This document shows positions 53,687-54,952 of a DNA stretch of 54,952 nt, in pieces; within the stretch, counting starts at the first letter, position 1, and each line of letters opens with the position of its first letter. The DNA comes from Chloroflexota bacterium (GTDB taxonomy: Bacteria; Chloroflexota; Anaerolineae; UBA2200), in NCBI GenBank assembly GCA_030607875.1, contig JAUWJD010000021.1, positions 1 to 54,952 of the forward strand, read 5' to 3'. The notes beneath the pieces are model-generated. The model was not told the DNA's origin. It did not search any database and saw only the letters and a program-made list of their open reading frames with translations. The position numbers and the translations under genes are program-made.

Positions 53687-54313
53687 CTATTGCTTCCTTG
53701 CCTTCTGGATAAGCAAGAGACTCCGAGGCGCACCAGGCACACCGCCCCTCACCGCCAGCAGATTCCGATCGGGGTCTACCAAGACCACGCGCAGGTTTTG
53801 CACTGTTACCCGTGCAGAACCCATGTGCCCTGGCATGCGCTTGCCCTTGCGCACCCATCCCGGCGTGCTACCGGACCCTATCGAACCTGGAGCGCGGAGG
53901 CGGTCTGACTGTCCGTGTGTGGCAGGCCCGCCAGAGAACCCATGGCGTTTCATCACTCCGGCAAAGCCACGGCCTTTGGAGGTGCCAATCACATCGACCT
54001 GCTCGCCAACTTTGAACACGCTTGTATCCAGCTTCTGGCCGACCTGATAGCGGTCCACGTCATCGGTACGCACCTCGTGCAGATGACGCAAGGGCGGCAG
54101 TTCTCTCAGGTGACCTCGGGTCGGCTTGTTGACCCGCTTGGCCTCGCCAAATCCTATCTGGATGGCGTTGTAGCCGTCCCTCTTCACCGTCTTGATCTGA
54201 GTTACGTAGCAAGGACCCGCTTCAATGACAGTAACGGGCACAACTTCGCCCCGCTCATCGAAAATGCGGCTCATGCCTATCTTTCGTCCTAGCAATCCTT
54301 CTCTAGTTGCCAT
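53687..54313 (-). CDS. rplC: 50S ribosomal protein L3
   Basis: 208 residues from the ATG at 54313. Marks: [40 protein letters not shown] and the [20 protein letters not shown] end. An early 50S assembly protein. Confidence 0.97.
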   Translation of the reverse strand: MATREGLLGRKIGMSRIFDERGEVVPVTVIEAGPCYVTQIKTVKRDGYNAIQIGFGEAKRVNKPTRGHLRELPPLRHLHEVRTDDVDRYQVGQKLDTSVFKVGEQVDVIGTSKGRGFAGVMKRHGFSGGPATHGQSDRLRAPGSIGSGSTPGWVRKGKRMPGHMGSARVTVQNLRVVLVDPDRNLLAVRGGVPGAPRSLLLIQKARKQ

Positions 54314-54393
54314 GATCACCCCAGGAATCCGGGAACCAGTGCCGGAACTCTAGCCTATGGTCCCCTCGTCGCAAGTTCCCCTTGCAGACCTCA

Positions 54394-54424
54394 GTCCCGC
54401 CATCTTTCGGGCGGGGCCATGTCC
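54394..54424 (+). repeat. Palindromic element family 1 between rplC and rpsJ
   Basis: 31 bp: GTCCCGCCATC at the left, GGGCGGGGCCATGTCC at the right. I used this copy as the reference of the family. The arms CCCGCC/GGCGGG pair around a short loop. Confidence 0.85.
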
Positions 54425-54445
54425 ACAGCGGAATCAGAACCTCGG

Positions 54446-54757
54446 CTAAATTTTGATCGCGATGTCAACCCCTGCCGGCAGACGCAGCTTCATCAGAGTT
54501 TCGACAGTCTTGGTGCTGGGCTCGAGAACATCAATCAGACGCCGATGTGTACGGATCTCGAACTGCTCACGCGAGTCTTTGTCGATAAAGGGTGAGCGGA
54601 TCACGCAGAACTTTTCGATGCGCGTCGGCAGAGGCACCGGGCCAATCACTGCGGCTCCTGTCTGCTCCGCCGTCTCCACAATACGCCGCGCTGATTGATC
54701 CAACAATCGATGATCGTATGCTTTGAGTTTGATCCTAATTCGCTGTCGTTTGGCCAT
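54446..54757 (-). CDS. rpsJ: 30S ribosomal protein S10
   Basis: 103 residues, normal size. Marks: [20 protein letters not shown] and [19 protein letters not shown], with the [13 protein letters not shown] end. S10 also works with NusB in transcription antitermination. It begins 64 bp after tuf, with no operon leader between. Confidence 0.98.
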   Translation of the reverse strand: MAKRQRIRIKLKAYDHRLLDQSARRIVETAEQTGAAVIGPVPLPTRIEKFCVIRSPFIDKDSREQFEIRTHRRLIDVLEPSTKTVETLMKLRLPAGVDIAIKI

Positions 54758-54821
54758 ACACCCTTCGGACTTGGCCGTCCATCTCTCCAGCGCAGATAGA
54801 CGTCCGCGCCCTTACCTCCTC

Positions 54822-54952
54822 CTACTCCAGGATCTTGGTGACCACGCCAGCGCCGACGGTGCGGCCGCCTTCACGAATGGCGAAGTGTGATCCAGCTTCC
54901 AAAGCCACGGGAACAATGAGCTTGACCTTCATCTGCACATTGTCGCCGGGCA
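54822..54952 (-). CDS. tuf: C-terminus of elongation factor Tu (5' end beyond the window)
   Basis: The last 43 codons of EF-Tu: [20 protein letters not shown], then [19 protein letters not shown] and the end ILE, which belong to beta-barrel domain III. The stop TAG is at 54824-54822. It confirms the usual str-S10 junction, tuf then rpsJ. Confidence 0.97.
   Translation of the reverse strand, partial: PGDNVQMKVKLIVPVALEAGSHFAIREGGRTVGAGVVTKILE

Overview
This is a GC-rich bacterial window that most resembles a member of the Chloroflexota (Anaerolineae-like). That placement is inferred from gene content and style, not from a search. The pointers are several large secreted proteins with long Thr-Pro linkers and cohesin-like, PPC-like and FecR/DUF5666-like modules, a recurring hydrophobic (F/Y)-(L/V)-P-I-(V/I)-(I/L) motif in those proteins, and zinc-binding forms of S4, S14 and L36.

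Layout. 1-4.1 kb holds the tail of a LamG-like protein, then a reverse-strand ECF sigma / membrane anti-sigma / DUF1028 cluster. 4.1-7 kb holds a Nudix hydrolase, a small HTH protein with an excellent promoter/operator, a scar of three truncated genes (M20 peptidase, HlyD adaptor, ABC-2 permease) and a TetR regulator. 7.2-23 kb is mostly forward strand: a secreted cohesin/PPC protein, a lipid kinase followed directly by a membrane phosphodiesterase-like protein, an envelope-glycan cluster (rfbD, GT2, GT-C-like), prs, a radical SAM protein, add-pgeF, and proC-yggT-DUF167. 23-25.3 kb holds a divergent pair, a secreted DUF11/cohesin protein and an AIM24-family protein. 25.4-27.5 kb is a serine module: T-box leader, serS, two tRNA-Ser genes and a tRNA-Arg. 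27.5-32.8 kb encodes a 1757-residue secreted protein with a putative C39-like papain-fold domain and four Ig-like repeats. 34-37.2 kb carries argF and the c-di-AMP pair cdaA-cdaR. From 37.3 kb to the end lies the S10-spc-alpha ribosomal supercluster on the reverse strand (tuf to rpsI), containing secY, adk, rpoA and truA, but with no map or infA between adk and rpmJ. A bidirectional hairpin at 37183-37217 separates it from cdaR.

The most unusual feature is repeat invasion of the ribosomal supercluster. A short palindromic element of about 31 bp (start GTCCCGCCATC, end GGGCGGGGCCATGTCC) sits at many gene boundaries. It supplies the last codons and stop of truA, and a related 27-bp unit is tandemly repeated four times in frame inside truA. 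A second, longer family with inverted termini (TGTCATTCTGAGCG-type) forms MITE-like elements of 139 and 170 bp that fill the two largest gaps of the supercluster, with relatives near 33.1-33.8 kb.
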